From the NCBI GenBank assembly GCA_035651715.1, contig DASRFD010000012.1, positions 1 through 64,000 of the forward strand: a stretch of 64,000 bases of DNA, read 5' to 3'. Under the pieces are notes generated by a model. The model was not told where the DNA came from. It did no database searches and saw nothing but the letters and a program-made list of their open reading frames with translations. Numbering within the stretch: position 1 is the stretch's first letter; each line of letters opens with the position of its first letter. This document shows, piece after piece, positions 45,218-53,776 of this stretch. This DNA is from Nevskia sp035651715 (GTDB taxonomy: Bacteria; Pseudomonadota; Gammaproteobacteria; Nevskiales; Nevskiaceae). The position numbers and the translations under genes are program-made.

Positions 45218-45961
45218 ATGAAGACCCTGGCGGTCTATAACCTCAAGGGCGGCGTCGGCAAGACCGCCGCCGCGGTGAACCTGGCCTACCTGGCCTCCCA
45301 GTCCGGGCTGCGGACGCTGCTGTGGGATCTCGACCCGCAGGGCGCGGCGAGCTGGTACCTCCAGGCCAAGGAAGGCGAAGGCGGCGAAAAGTCGCTGTGG
45401 AAGGCCGGCGCCGACCTCGAGTCGGCGATCCAGAGCACCGCCTACGACAAGCTGAACCTTATCCCCGCCGACCTGCACGCGCGCCACGTCGACGTGTGGC
45501 TGCGCAAGGACGAGGGCAATGGCGTGCTGCTCGAAAAGCTGAAGACGGTGAGCCGCCGCTACGATCTGGCGATCCTCGACTGCCCGCCCTCGCTGTCGCA
45601 CCTGGCGGACAACGTCTTCATTGCCGCCGAGCTGGTGCTGGTGCCGACGGTGCCGACGCACCTGTCGCTGCGCGCGCTGAAGACGGTGATCGATTACTTC
45701 GCCGGGCTCGGCTATCCGCGCAACACGCTCAAGCCGTTCTGGTCGCTGGCCGACCGCCGGCGCCTGCTGCATCGCATGCTGATCGAGCAGCCGCCGAAGC
45801 TGATCAAGGACGTGTGCAAGACCGTGATCCCCTACGCCTCGGCGATCGAGCGCATGGGCGAACACCGCGCGCCGGTGGAGGTGTTCGAATCCTACGGCTA
45901 TGCCGCCGAGGCCTACCGCGAGCTGTGGAAGGAAGTGAACGCGCTGCTGAAGAAATTCTAG
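45218..45961 (+). CDS. ParA/Soj-family partition ATPase
   Basis: 247-residue Walker-type ATPase starting MKTLAVYNLKGGVGKTAAAV (deviant Walker A KGGVGKT) with LLWDLDPQGAAS and LAILDCPPSLSHLADN (Walker B). GGGGGAG precedes the ATG. No ParB gene follows, unlike canonical parAB operons. The gene stands alone after gyrB and ends in a strong terminator. It may be the chromosomal partner of the recF parS sites or a different MinD/ParA-type positioning ATPase. Confidence 0.85.
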   Translation: MKTLAVYNLKGGVGKTAAAVNLAYLASQSGLRTLLWDLDPQGAASWYLQAKEGEGGEKSLWKAGADLESAIQSTAYDKLNLIPADLHARHVDVWLRKDEGNGVLLEKLKTVSRRYDLAILDCPPSLSHLADNVFIAAELVLVPTVPTHLSLRALKTVIDYFAGLGYPRNTLKPFWSLADRRRLLHRMLIEQPPKLIKDVCKTVIPYASAIERMGEHRAPVEVFESYGYAAEAYRELWKEVNALLKKF

Positions 45962-45981
45962 AGGCGCGCGGCGGCGCCAGC

Positions 45982-46016
45982 GGGCCGGCGTGGTGTCACG
46001 CCGGCCCTTTTGTTTT
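45982..46016. terminator. Terminator between parA and the convergent YXWGXW gene
   Basis: GGGCCGGCGTG-GTGT-CACGCCGGCCC, an 11-bp perfect stem, is followed on the plus strand by TTTTGTTTT. It lies exactly between two convergent genes and may serve both. Confidence 0.85.
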
Positions 46017-47329
46017 CAGCGCTCCGATTCCCGCTCGCCCTCGCGCGGCCGCTGCGGGGGAAGCTGCGGCTTGCCGCGCTGCTGACCCTGGGCGTTGACC
46101 GGGGGCGGCGGCGGACGGTTGAACGGCGGCTGCGCCTGCGGCGGCCGCTGCGGCATCTGCTGCGGCTGGGCCGGCTGCTGGCGTTGCTGCATCTGCTCGC
46201 GGTACTGATCCTGGCGCTGCTGCATCTGCTGCTGGTACTGCTGCTGCTCGCGCTGCTGCTCCTGCTGCATCTGCTGTTGCTGACGCTGCTGCTCGAGCTG
46301 CCGCTGTTGCTGCTGGCGCATCTGCTCCTGCTGCTGGATCTGCAGCTGCTGCTGCCGCTGTTGCTCTTGCTGGCGGCGCATCTGCTCCTGTTGCTGCACC
46401 TGCTGCTGTCGTTGCTGCTCCTGCTGCTGCTGGCGCAGCTGCTCTTGCTGCTGCATCTGCTGGCGCTGCGGGTCGAGGCCGGGCGGCTGCGGGGAATTCG
46501 GTCCGCCGAAGGAGGTATTGAACAGGCCCGGGCGCGGCGTCGCCGCTACCGGCGGGCGGCCCTGGTTCTCGGAGGCGTAGAACGCATGGTTGCCGCTGGC
46601 GCCCTGCTGGTGCTGGATCTGCTCCGGCGTCGGCCGCCAGCGCTGCTGGTTGTGCCAGTTCTGCTCCTGCGGCGTGGGCCGGTCGTTGAGGCCGCCGGCG
46701 CCGCCGTTGTAGCTCACGTTGTTGACCGTGACGTTGTTGATCACGGTGGTGTTGTAGGTGTTGTGAACGTTGCTGACGTTGACGTTGTTGACGCTGCGGT
46801 TGTAGCGGAAGTCGCCGCCTTCCCAGCGCCCGCCGTCGTAGCCGTGGCCGCTATAGCCGTAGCCATAATTCACGCCGCCGTAATAGCCCACGTGCGAGCC
46901 CCAGTACCCGGCATGGAACACGTAGGCGTTGCCGCCCCAGCCCCACCAGCCCGGAGTCCAGTACACGCCGGCCTGCGGCGGCAGCGCCCAGGTGCCCGGC
47001 ACCCAGTAGTAACCGCCGTTGTAGGCCCAGTAGCCGGGGGTCCAGATGTAGCCCGGGCCCGGGCATTCCGGCTGCGCGTAATCGGGCAGCGGCGGCGGCG
47101 GTTGCGGGGCGCTGGCTTCGTAGCCGCCATCCTGCGGATAGCTGTCCTGCGGGTAGCTGTCCGGCGGCGGATAGGCCGGGGCCTGCGGCGGCGGCGTGGT
47201 GTACACCGGCTGCGATGTGTCGTAGCCGGCGTCGGCGACCACGCAGGCGCCGAGCGGCAGCGCCAGGCCCAGCGCGAGCATGCGCGCCAGGCTGGCCATG
47301 GGGAAGCTGGAGAGGCCTTTTGCGCGCAT
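46016..47329 (-). CDS. YXWGXW-repeat lipoprotein with Gln-rich tail
   Basis: 437-residue exported protein. The signal ends in LALPLGACVVAD (lipobox LGAC). A Pro-rich stretch precedes YXWGXW-type repeats (GYIWTPGYWAYNGGYYWVPG, TWALPP and GVYWTPGWWGWGG). A Tyr/Gly-rich and Asn/Val-rich part follows. Residues from about 300 to 400 are almost pure Gln with Arg, Met and Glu, probably a long coiled coil or disordered tail. The ATG at 47329 has GGGAGA upstream. These proteins are envelope-located with unknown function. Confidence 0.85.
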   Translation of the reverse strand: MRAKGLSSFPMASLARMLALGLALPLGACVVADAGYDTSQPVYTTPPPQAPAYPPPDSYPQDSYPQDGGYEASAPQPPPPLPDYAQPECPGPGYIWTPGYWAYNGGYYWVPGTWALPPQAGVYWTPGWWGWGGNAYVFHAGYWGSHVGYYGGVNYGYGYSGHGYDGGRWEGGDFRYNRSVNNVNVSNVHNTYNTTVINNVTVNNVSYNGGAGGLNDRPTPQEQNWHNQQRWRPTPEQIQHQQGASGNHAFYASENQGRPPVAATPRPGLFNTSFGGPNSPQPPGLDPQRQQMQQQEQLRQQQQEQQRQQQVQQQEQMRRQQEQQRQQQLQIQQQEQMRQQQQRQLEQQRQQQQMQQEQQREQQQYQQQMQQRQDQYREQMQQRQQPAQPQQMPQRPPQAQPPFNRPPPPPVNAQGQQRGKPQLPPQRPREGERESER

Positions 47330-47442
47330 GACGGTTTTTCTCCCTGGAGGGCCGCGGACCCGGATGGTCGGGCACGGCCAAGCTACAGGATAGAAGCTTA
47401 AGGGCGGCTGAGTAACAGATGGGTTACTCGGCCCCAAGCGTT

Positions 47443-48531
47443 TCAGGTATCGGCGGGCAGTAGCGGCAGCACGCCGGCCAGGCGCCGGTCCAGGTCCGCG
47501 CCGTCGGCGGCGGTCAGGGTGGCATGGCCGATTTTGCGCTGCGGCTTGGGCGTTTTGCCGTAAAGGTGGATGTGCACGCCTTCGAGGCCGGCCAGCAGGC
47601 GCGTCTCCGGGGCATCACCGATGAAGTTCAGCATCAGCGACTCGCCGCGCAGCGCGGTGCTGCCCAGCGGCAGCCCGGCGATGGCGCGCAGGTGGTTCTC
47701 GAACTGCGAGCACTCCGCGCCCTCGATGCTCCAGTGGCCGGAGTTGTGCACGCGCGGCGCAATTTCGTTGGCCAGCAGGCCGCCGTCGAAGACGAAGAAC
47801 TCGAAGGCCAGCACGCCGACGTAGTCGAGCTTCTCCAGCACGCGGCGCGCATAGTCCTCGCCGAGCGCCTGCAGCGGGTCGCGGGCGCGCGGCCGCGAGG
47901 TGCGCAGGATGCCGCTGCGGTGCACGTTCTCCACCAGCGGATAGAAGCGCACCGCGCCGTCGCGGCCGCGCACCGACAGGCAGGACACCTCGCGCTGGAA
48001 CGGCACGAAGGCTTCGAGGATCAGCGGCTGCGCGCCGAGTGCGGCCCAGGCGGCATCGATGTCGGCGGCGCTGCGCAGCACGAACTGGCCCTTGCCGTCG
48101 TAGCCCATGCGCCGGGTCTTCAGCACCGCCGGCAGACCGGCCTGCCGCACCGCCGCTTCCAGCTCCGCGCGCGCGCCGACCGCGAAGAACTTCGGCACCG
48201 GAATGCCGAGGTCGACGAACATCTGCTTCTCGCTGAGCCGGTCCTGGCCGGCGGTGAGCGCCTGCGGGCCCGGCAGCAGCGGCACCCGCGCGGCGACGAA
48301 GTCGGCGGCGGCCTGCGGCACGTTCTCGAACTCGTAGGTGGCCAGATCGATGCCGGCGCAGAACCGCGCCAGCGCGCCTTCATCCAGGTAGTCCGCCTTG
48401 ATGCGCTCGCCGAGCGGCGCGGCGCAGGCCTCGTCCGCCGGATCGAGGAAGGCGAACTCCAGCCCCAGCGGATAACCCGCCAGGGCCAGCATGCGGCCGA
48501 GCTGGCCGGCGCCGAGGATGCCGATCTTCAC
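47443..48531 (-). CDS. purK: N5-carboxyaminoimidazole ribonucleotide synthase
   Basis: 362-residue ATP-grasp enzyme making N5-CAIR in purine synthesis. It starts at a GTG (KIGILGAGQLGRMLALAGYP). Conserved parts are VLKTRRMGYDGKGQFVLRSA and ANEIAPRVHNSGHWSIEGAE. It is downstream of purE with a 21-bp gap, so the pair form one operon. Confidence 0.96.
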   Translation of the reverse strand: MKIGILGAGQLGRMLALAGYPLGLEFAFLDPADEACAAPLGERIKADYLDEGALARFCAGIDLATYEFENVPQAAADFVAARVPLLPGPQALTAGQDRLSEKQMFVDLGIPVPKFFAVGARAELEAAVRQAGLPAVLKTRRMGYDGKGQFVLRSAADIDAAWAALGAQPLILEAFVPFQREVSCLSVRGRDGAVRFYPLVENVHRSGILRTSRPRARDPLQALGEDYARRVLEKLDYVGVLAFEFFVFDGGLLANEIAPRVHNSGHWSIEGAECSQFENHLRAIAGLPLGSTALRGESLMLNFIGDAPETRLLAGLEGVHIHLYGKTPKPQRKIGHATLTAADGADLDRRLAGVLPLLPADT

Positions 48532-48552
48532 GTGGGATTCCGGTGCAGGCGC

Positions 48553-49068
48553 TCAGGTCGGGGCACTGGGGTCCGGATGCTCGAGCACCTGCGCCGTCTG
48601 CGCCGCGCGGAACTGCTCCAGGCGCGATGCCAGCGCGGCGTCGTTCAGCGCCAGGATCGAGCACGCCAGCAGGGCCGCGTTGGTGGCGCCGGCGTGGCCG
48701 ATCGCCAGGGTGCCGACCGGCACGCCGGCCGGCATCTGCACGATCGACAGCAGCGAGTCCAGGCCGTTGAGCGCCTTGGACTGCACCGGCACGCCCAGCA
48801 CCGGCAGGCGCGTCTTCGACGCCGCCATGCCCGGCAGGTGGGCGGCACCGCCGGCGCCGGCGATGATGACCCGCAGGCCGCGGCCGGCCGCGGCGGCGGT
48901 GTAGTCGAACAGCAGGTCGGGGGTGCGGTGGGCCGAAACCACCCGCGTCTCATAAGCAACGCCGAGCTTGTCGAGCGTGCTCGCGGCGTGGGCCATCGTC
49001 TCCCAGTCGGAGCGGGAGCCCATGATGATGCCGACCAGGGGCTGGCTCGGCGGCGGGTTCTGCGGCAC
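48553..49068 (-). CDS. purE: N5-carboxyaminoimidazole ribonucleotide mutase
   Basis: 171-residue class I PurE that converts N5-CAIR to CAIR. The motifs are GIIMGSRSDWETM, VSAHRTPDL and IIAGAGGAAHLPGM. It begins at a GTG and is the first gene of purEK. Confidence 0.96.
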   Translation of the reverse strand: MPQNPPPSQPLVGIIMGSRSDWETMAHAASTLDKLGVAYETRVVSAHRTPDLLFDYTAAAAGRGLRVIIAGAGGAAHLPGMAASKTRLPVLGVPVQSKALNGLDSLLSIVQMPAGVPVGTLAIGHAGATNAALLACSILALNDAALASRLEQFRAAQTAQVLEHPDPSAPT

Positions 49069-49156
49069 TTTCGGTCCCGTTCGAGGGAGGAAAGTGTTGA
49101 ATTATCGCATAAAGCGGTTTCCCGCACGCAGGGCGCCCATCGCGCGCCGCCCGTGG

Positions 49157-49888
49157 CTACGGCAGCAGATCGAACTCCGCCGTCAGCGTGCTGCTGTACT
49201 TCACCTCGCCGGCGGCGAAGCCCATCTCCTCGTTGCCGCCAGGCGCGGCGGCGGCCATCGCCAGCACGCGCGGCTGCGGGCCGGGCGGTCGGATCGCCTC
49301 GCTGCTGGCGTTGATGGTGTGCACGGTGCCGAGCTTCACGCCGAGGGTGTCGGCCAGGGCCCGGGCCTTGGCCTGGGCGTCGAGCGCGGCCTTGGCCAGC
49401 GCCTGCCGCTGCAGCTCGTCGGCCTTGGAGGATTCCAGCTGGGGGTTGGAGATGTTGTTGATGCCGGCGTCGGTGGCGCGCTGCAGGTAGTCGCCGATCT
49501 TGTCCAGGTCGCGCACCACCACGCCGATGCCGCGGGTGACGTGGTAGCCGAGGAACTTGCGCCCCTTGCCGTTGGAATAGTCGTATTCGGCGTTGATGCT
49601 CAGGCCGGCGGTGGAAACGTCCTCGTCCCTGGCGCCGAGCGCGCGCGCCTGCGCCAGGTAGGCGCGCACGATGCCGTTGACCTTGGCCTGCGCCGCCTTG
49701 AGATCGGGGTCGGTGATCTCCACCGCCATGCTCAGGCGCGCGCGGTCGGGCGCCGCGCTGACCTCGCCCTGCCCGCTGACCGTCACCGCGCGCCGGTCCG
49801 GCGCCGCGGCGTCGGCCTGGGCGGCGGCGCTGCACAGCAGCAGCGCGGCCAGCGCGGTCTGCAGGGATCCTTTGCGGCTCGGCTTCAT
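49157..49888 (-). CDS. SIMPL-domain periplasmic protein
   Basis: 243-residue protein with signal peptide (SLQTALAALLLCSAAAQADA). The SIMPL domain starts RAVTVSGQGEVSAAPDRARL and continues with the Gln/Ala helix and SNPQLESSKADELQRQALAK. The family is related to BMP26/YggE and is linked to oxidative-stress resistance, but the biochemical role is unknown. It lies upstream of sufT on the opposite strand. Confidence 0.88.
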   Translation of the reverse strand: MKPSRKGSLQTALAALLLCSAAAQADAAAPDRRAVTVSGQGEVSAAPDRARLSMAVEITDPDLKAAQAKVNGIVRAYLAQARALGARDEDVSTAGLSINAEYDYSNGKGRKFLGYHVTRGIGVVVRDLDKIGDYLQRATDAGINNISNPQLESSKADELQRQALAKAALDAQAKARALADTLGVKLGTVHTINASSEAIRPPGPQPRVLAMAAAAPGGNEEMGFAAGEVKYSSTLTAEFDLLP

Positions 49889-50047
49889 GTTGCGACTTCC
49901 CGGTCGTGGTGCGAGGCCACATGCTGCATGGAAAAGCGGCCCCGGACAACCGCGGCGGCCGCGCATTCCAGCGGCGGCGCGAAGGCGCTAAAATACCGGA
50001 CCAAACTGGTCTTTAATCGCGGCGCCCCCGCCCCCAAGCTTCCCCGC

Positions 50048-50593
50048 ATGTCTTACGAAACCGTCACTCTCACGCGCGACGTGGTCGGCGTGCTCATCCC
50101 CGCCGGCACCAAGGTGGAGCTGCCGGAAGGCGCCGAGGCCAGCATCACCCAGGCCCTCGGCGGCAGCTATACCGTGCAGCTGCAGGGCCACCTGTTCCGC
50201 ATCGAGGGCAAGGACGCCGACGCCATCGGCAAGACGCCCCAGGGCGTGCCCGACCTCGCCGCCGACGCCGGCGAGGAAGAGGTGGAAAAAGCCGTGTGGC
50301 AGCAGATGAAGACCTGCTACGACCCGGAAATCCCCATCGACATCGTCGAGCTGGGCCTGATCTACGAGTGCCGGCTGGAGCCCATGCCCGAGGGCGGTGG
50401 CTGGCGCGTGCGCGTGGTCATGACCCTCACCGCGCCGGGCTGCGGCATGGGCGACGTGCTGGTCAACGACGTCAAGAGCAAGGTGCAGCAAATCTCCGGC
50501 GTGCGCGAGGCGGAAGTCGAGCTGACCTTCGACCCGCCATGGACCCGCGAAATGATGAGCGAAGCCGCACAGCTGCAAGCCGGATTCATGTAA
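50048..50593 (+). CDS. sufT: Putative Fe-S cluster assembly protein SufT
   Basis: 181-residue protein. The N-terminal extension (SYETVTLTRDVVGVLIPAGT) and the C-terminal MIP18/DUF59 domain (YDPEIPIDIVELGLIYECRL; TLTAPGCGMGDVLVNDV) define SufT. It supports Fe-S maturation in the cytoplasm. No suf operon is adjacent. A run of tandem repeats starts 8 bp downstream. Confidence 0.92.
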   Translation: MSYETVTLTRDVVGVLIPAGTKVELPEGAEASITQALGGSYTVQLQGHLFRIEGKDADAIGKTPQGVPDLAADAGEEEVEKAVWQQMKTCYDPEIPIDIVELGLIYECRLEPMPEGGGWRVRVVMTLTAPGCGMGDVLVNDVKSKVQQISGVREAEVELTFDPPWTREMMSEAAQLQAGFM

Positions 50594-50601
50594 AGGCGCG
50601 A

Positions 50602-50872
50602 GCAGCGTGGAGGGGCCCCATGCGCAGCATGGGGATCCTAGCGTCGCGAGTCGCCGGGTCAGAGCACCGCCCTCCCCGCAGCGTGGAGGGGCCCCATGCG
50701 TAGCATGGGGATCCTAGCGTCGCGAGTCGCCGGGTCAGAGCGCCGCCCTCCCGCAGCGTGGGGAGCCCGGACCCTGAGGTCGCAAGCCGGCTGCCAAAAG
50801 CACTACACTGCCGCAGCGTGGGCCGCCCTCATGCTTTAGCATGGACGTCCCGGCGTCGCGAATCGCCGCGAT
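50602..50872 (+). repeat. Tandem repeat of about 60-76 bp units before apaG
   Basis: Units begin with GCAGCGTGG at 50602, 50678, 50753 and 50813. The first two are nearly identical (76 bp). The third and fourth are diverged and shorter. Most units carry a hairpin built on CCCCATGC..GCATGGGG, followed by TAGCGTCGCGA. The array ends 18 bp before the apaG start and fills the whole gap between sufT and apaG. Confidence 0.85.
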
Positions 50873-50890
50873 CAAGTTGCCGAATCCCTT

Positions 50891-51274
50891 ATGAGCAATA
50901 CCCTTACCCGCGGCGTGCGCATCCTGGTCGAGCCGCGCTACGTGCCCGACCAGTCCGATCCCGCCGGCCGCTCCTGGCTGTTCGCCTACCACGTCACCAT
51001 CCGCAACGAGGGCACGGTGACGGTGCAGCTCAAGTCGCGCCACTGGGTCATCACCGACGGCGAAGGCAAGGTCGAGGAAGTGCGCGGCCCCGGCGTGGTC
51101 GGCTACCAGCCCACGCTCAAGCCGGGTGAGCAATTCCAGTACACCAGCGGCTGTCCGCTCGGCACGCCGGTCGGCACCATGCACGGCAGCTTCCAGATGG
51201 TGGCCGAGAGCGGCGAGGCCTTCGACGCGCTGATCGAGCCGTTCCGCCTCGCCGTGCCGCACATCCTCAACTGA
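50891..51274 (+). CDS. apaG: Co2+/Mg2+ efflux-associated protein ApaG
   Basis: 127-residue FnIII-like protein starting MSNTLTRGVRILVEPRYVPD. Conserved parts are RSWLFAYHVTIRNEGTVTVQ and GPGVVGYQPTLKPGEQFQYT, with HGSFQMV near the end. It is full length. No ribosome-binding site is obvious because the repeat array lies directly upstream. Confidence 0.95.
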   Translation: MSNTLTRGVRILVEPRYVPDQSDPAGRSWLFAYHVTIRNEGTVTVQLKSRHWVITDGEGKVEEVRGPGVVGYQPTLKPGEQFQYTSGCPLGTPVGTMHGSFQMVAESGEAFDALIEPFRLAVPHILN

Positions 51275-51354
51275 AGCAGTCGTAAAGAGTCCCCGCGCGC
51301 GGCGAAAACGCGGTAGCCTTGGGCAAAGGCTGAAATAACCGTGGAGAGCGGAAC

Positions 51355-52236
51355 ATGCGGTTCGGGCGGACCCGTAGCACAGGGAGTGGCCGCGTCCTCG
51401 CGGCATGCTGTCTGCTGGCGTTGTGCTGGAGCGGCGCGGCCTGGGCGCAGACGCCCAACCCGCTCAACGAATGGCAGTACTCCGCCGGGGTGGTGCTGAA
51501 GAAGCGCTTCGACACCGACCCGCCGCACTGGGAAGCCCTGCTCGGCTTCGGCGGCGAGATGCTGCCGCGCTTCGAGGGTTCGGGCAGTTACTACTTCGAG
51601 CCCGGCCCGACCATCGACATCCGCTACCGCGACCTCGCCTTCTTCTCCACCGGCGAGGGCCTGGGCGTCAACCTGCTGCACAACGTCAACTACCGCGCCG
51701 GCGTCGCCCTCACCTACGACCTCGGCCGCAACGAGGGGACCTACTACCGCCTGCAGGGGCGCGGCGACATCTCGCCTTCGCCCGCGGTCAAGACCTTCGC
51801 CGAGTACGTGCTGTTCCCGGCGATCCTGCGGGTCGACGCGCGCTACAACATGGGCGGCGTCGGTGGCTGGATCGGCGACGCCAGCCTGTATGCGCCGGTG
51901 GCCGGCAACGACCGCTTCTTCGTCTTCGCCGGCGGCACCGTCACCATCGCCGACCGCACCAACATGCGCCACGCCTTCGGCGTCGACGCGCAGCAGTCGA
52001 TGAACACCGGCGAGCCGCTGTACGCGCCGAGCGGCGGCTTCAAGTCGGCGGGCATGGGCATCAACGCCACCTACATCTTCAACGAGCACTGGTTCCTCGA
52101 CGGCGTCGCCGCCGCCACCCGCTTCATGGGCCAGGCCTCGGCCAGCCCGGTGGTGGAGGACAAGTGGCAGTTCGCCTTCAGCCTCAGCCTGGCCTACGAC
52201 TTCCGCTGGGCGCGGCTGCGCAATCCGGACAGGTAG
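51355..52236 (+). CDS. MipA/OmpV family outer-membrane protein
   Basis: 293-residue protein with signal peptide (RVLAACCLLALCWSGAAWAQ). It shows the family layout: an early YSAGVVLKKRF strand, GFGGEMLPRFEGS, then DLAFFSTGEGLGVNLLHNVN and the GRNE turn. It ends in alternating strands and a terminal aromatic before the hydrophilic tail. It is predicted to be a beta barrel that may scaffold murein enzymes, or a porin. The substrate is not known. Confidence 0.87.
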   Translation: MRFGRTRSTGSGRVLAACCLLALCWSGAAWAQTPNPLNEWQYSAGVVLKKRFDTDPPHWEALLGFGGEMLPRFEGSGSYYFEPGPTIDIRYRDLAFFSTGEGLGVNLLHNVNYRAGVALTYDLGRNEGTYYRLQGRGDISPSPAVKTFAEYVLFPAILRVDARYNMGGVGGWIGDASLYAPVAGNDRFFVFAGGTVTIADRTNMRHAFGVDAQQSMNTGEPLYAPSGGFKSAGMGINATYIFNEHWFLDGVAAATRFMGQASASPVVEDKWQFAFSLSLAYDFRWARLRNPDR

Positions 52237-52326
52237 GTCCCGGGCGCAGCGACGGACCCGGTGCCGTTCCCTGCCATCCCCGGCGCGGCCCGCGGCCTGA
52301 GCGCGAGCCCTCACCCTTCGCTGCGC

Positions 52327-53664
52327 TCAGGATGACGGCGACCGCGCCCGACGCATGCGCCAGGCGGTCGTGTATTCATCCCACAGATAGCGCACGAACG
52401 CGCTGAACACGCCGCGCCGCAGGTCCGGCGCCTGCCCATCCCCCGCCCGCGCGATCTGCTGGTAGTACCAGCCCTGCTGGCCCAGCACGTTGATCAGCTT
52501 GAACAGGAACACCCGCGAGGTCGGCGCGAACAGGCCCGGGCCCCAGCGCAGGGAACGCTCGTAGGCCGGCAACGGCTCGTCCGAACCGGCGAGCAGGCGC
52601 TTCGGCAGGTTCGCGTCGGTGCACAGCGGGCGCGCCAGTCCGATCACGTCGACCGCGCCGCCGGCCAGCGCTTCCTCCATGCCGGCGCGGCTGCGGAAGC
52701 CGCCGGTCAGCATCAGCGGCATCGTCGCCACCTTGCGGATCGCGGTGGCGTACTCCAGGAAGTAGGCCTCGCGGCGGCGCGTGCTCTCCGCCTTTGGCGG
52801 TTCCGCCAGCGGCGCGGCGGCGGCGTCCACCGCGGTCTTAGCCTCGCCGCTGTAGCCGAGCAGGCGCGGCTGCTCGTAGGTGCCGCCGGAGATTTCCAGC
52901 AGGTCCAGCGTGCAGACGTTGAGCCACTGCACCACGCGCAGACACTCCTCGCTGGTGAAGCCGCCCTGCTGGAAGTCGGCGGAATTGAGCTTGAGCGCCA
53001 CCGGGAAGTCCCCGCCCACCGCCGCGCGCACCGCCTTCACCACCTCGAGCAGGAAGCGCGCGCGGTTCTCCAGGCTGCCGCCCCAGGCGTCGCTGCGCCG
53101 GTTGGTCACCGGCGAGAGGAAGGAGCTGAGCAGGTAGCCGTGCGCGCCGTGCACCTGCACGCCGGTGAAGCCGGCCTCGCGCGCGGTGCGCGCCACCCGC
53201 GCGTAGCGCTGGACGCAGTCGAGGATCTCCTCCTCGCGCAGCGCGCGCGGCCGGCGGTAATTGGCCAGCATCTTCAGCTGCACCGCCGAGGGGCCCATTG
53301 GCTCGCCGGTGACATACCAGGGCGACTGCCGCCCGGCATGGCTGATCTGCATCCACAGATGGTTGCCGGCGGCGGTGCCGGCCCTGGCCCAGGCGCGCAG
53401 CCGCGCCATCGCCTCCGCGTCCGGCGGCGCCGGGTCGATCGCCACATTGCCGGGGCGCTCCAGCACGCGGCGGTCGATCATCACGTTGCCGGTGAGCAGC
53501 AGGCCGGCGCCGCCCTCGGCCCAGGCGCGGTAGACGCGCTCGTGCCGTCCGCTGGCGCGCAGCCGCGCGTCGGCGAGCCCTTCGGTCATCGCCGCCTTGG
53601 CGAGGCGGTTGGGCAGGGTCGCGCCGCAAGGCAGGCGCAAGGGTTGGCTGAGCAGGCTGGTCAT
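52327..53664 (-). CDS. NADH:flavin oxidoreductase, Old Yellow Enzyme family
   Basis: 445-residue FMN-dependent TIM-barrel ene-reductase. It starts MTSLLSQPLRLPCGATLPNR. FMN and substrate residues are in NHLWMQISHAGRQSPWYVTG, and the barrel motif is FTGVQVHGAHGYLLSSFLSP. It continues with LTGGFRSRAGMEEALAGGAV and a C-terminal tail of about 90 residues. Substrates are typically alpha,beta-unsaturated carbonyls. No electron partner gene is nearby. Confidence 0.92.
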   Translation of the reverse strand: MTSLLSQPLRLPCGATLPNRLAKAAMTEGLADARLRASGRHERVYRAWAEGGAGLLLTGNVMIDRRVLERPGNVAIDPAPPDAEAMARLRAWARAGTAAGNHLWMQISHAGRQSPWYVTGEPMGPSAVQLKMLANYRRPRALREEEILDCVQRYARVARTAREAGFTGVQVHGAHGYLLSSFLSPVTNRRSDAWGGSLENRARFLLEVVKAVRAAVGGDFPVALKLNSADFQQGGFTSEECLRVVQWLNVCTLDLLEISGGTYEQPRLLGYSGEAKTAVDAAAAPLAEPPKAESTRRREAYFLEYATAIRKVATMPLMLTGGFRSRAGMEEALAGGAVDVIGLARPLCTDANLPKRLLAGSDEPLPAYERSLRWGPGLFAPTSRVFLFKLINVLGQQGWYYQQIARAGDGQAPDLRRGVFSAFVRYLWDEYTTAWRMRRARSPSS

Positions 53665-53776
53665 GGTGGTCGCTCCCGGAAGTGCACACGCTAGCGGGAG
53701 TCGGCGTGAAGAAAAAGGGCGCAGCCGTCATCGCGGCCGGCGTCCGCCGTCGCAGACACCGGCCGCATCCCGCATT

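Noticed and set aside
46010..47401. A plus-strand frame of almost pure Leu opposite the YXWGXW gene
   Set aside because: It is the reverse reading of Gln codons in the Gln-rich tail.
50602..50872. CRISPR array before apaG
   Set aside because: The units run directly into one another with no variable spacers, and there are no cas genes nearby.
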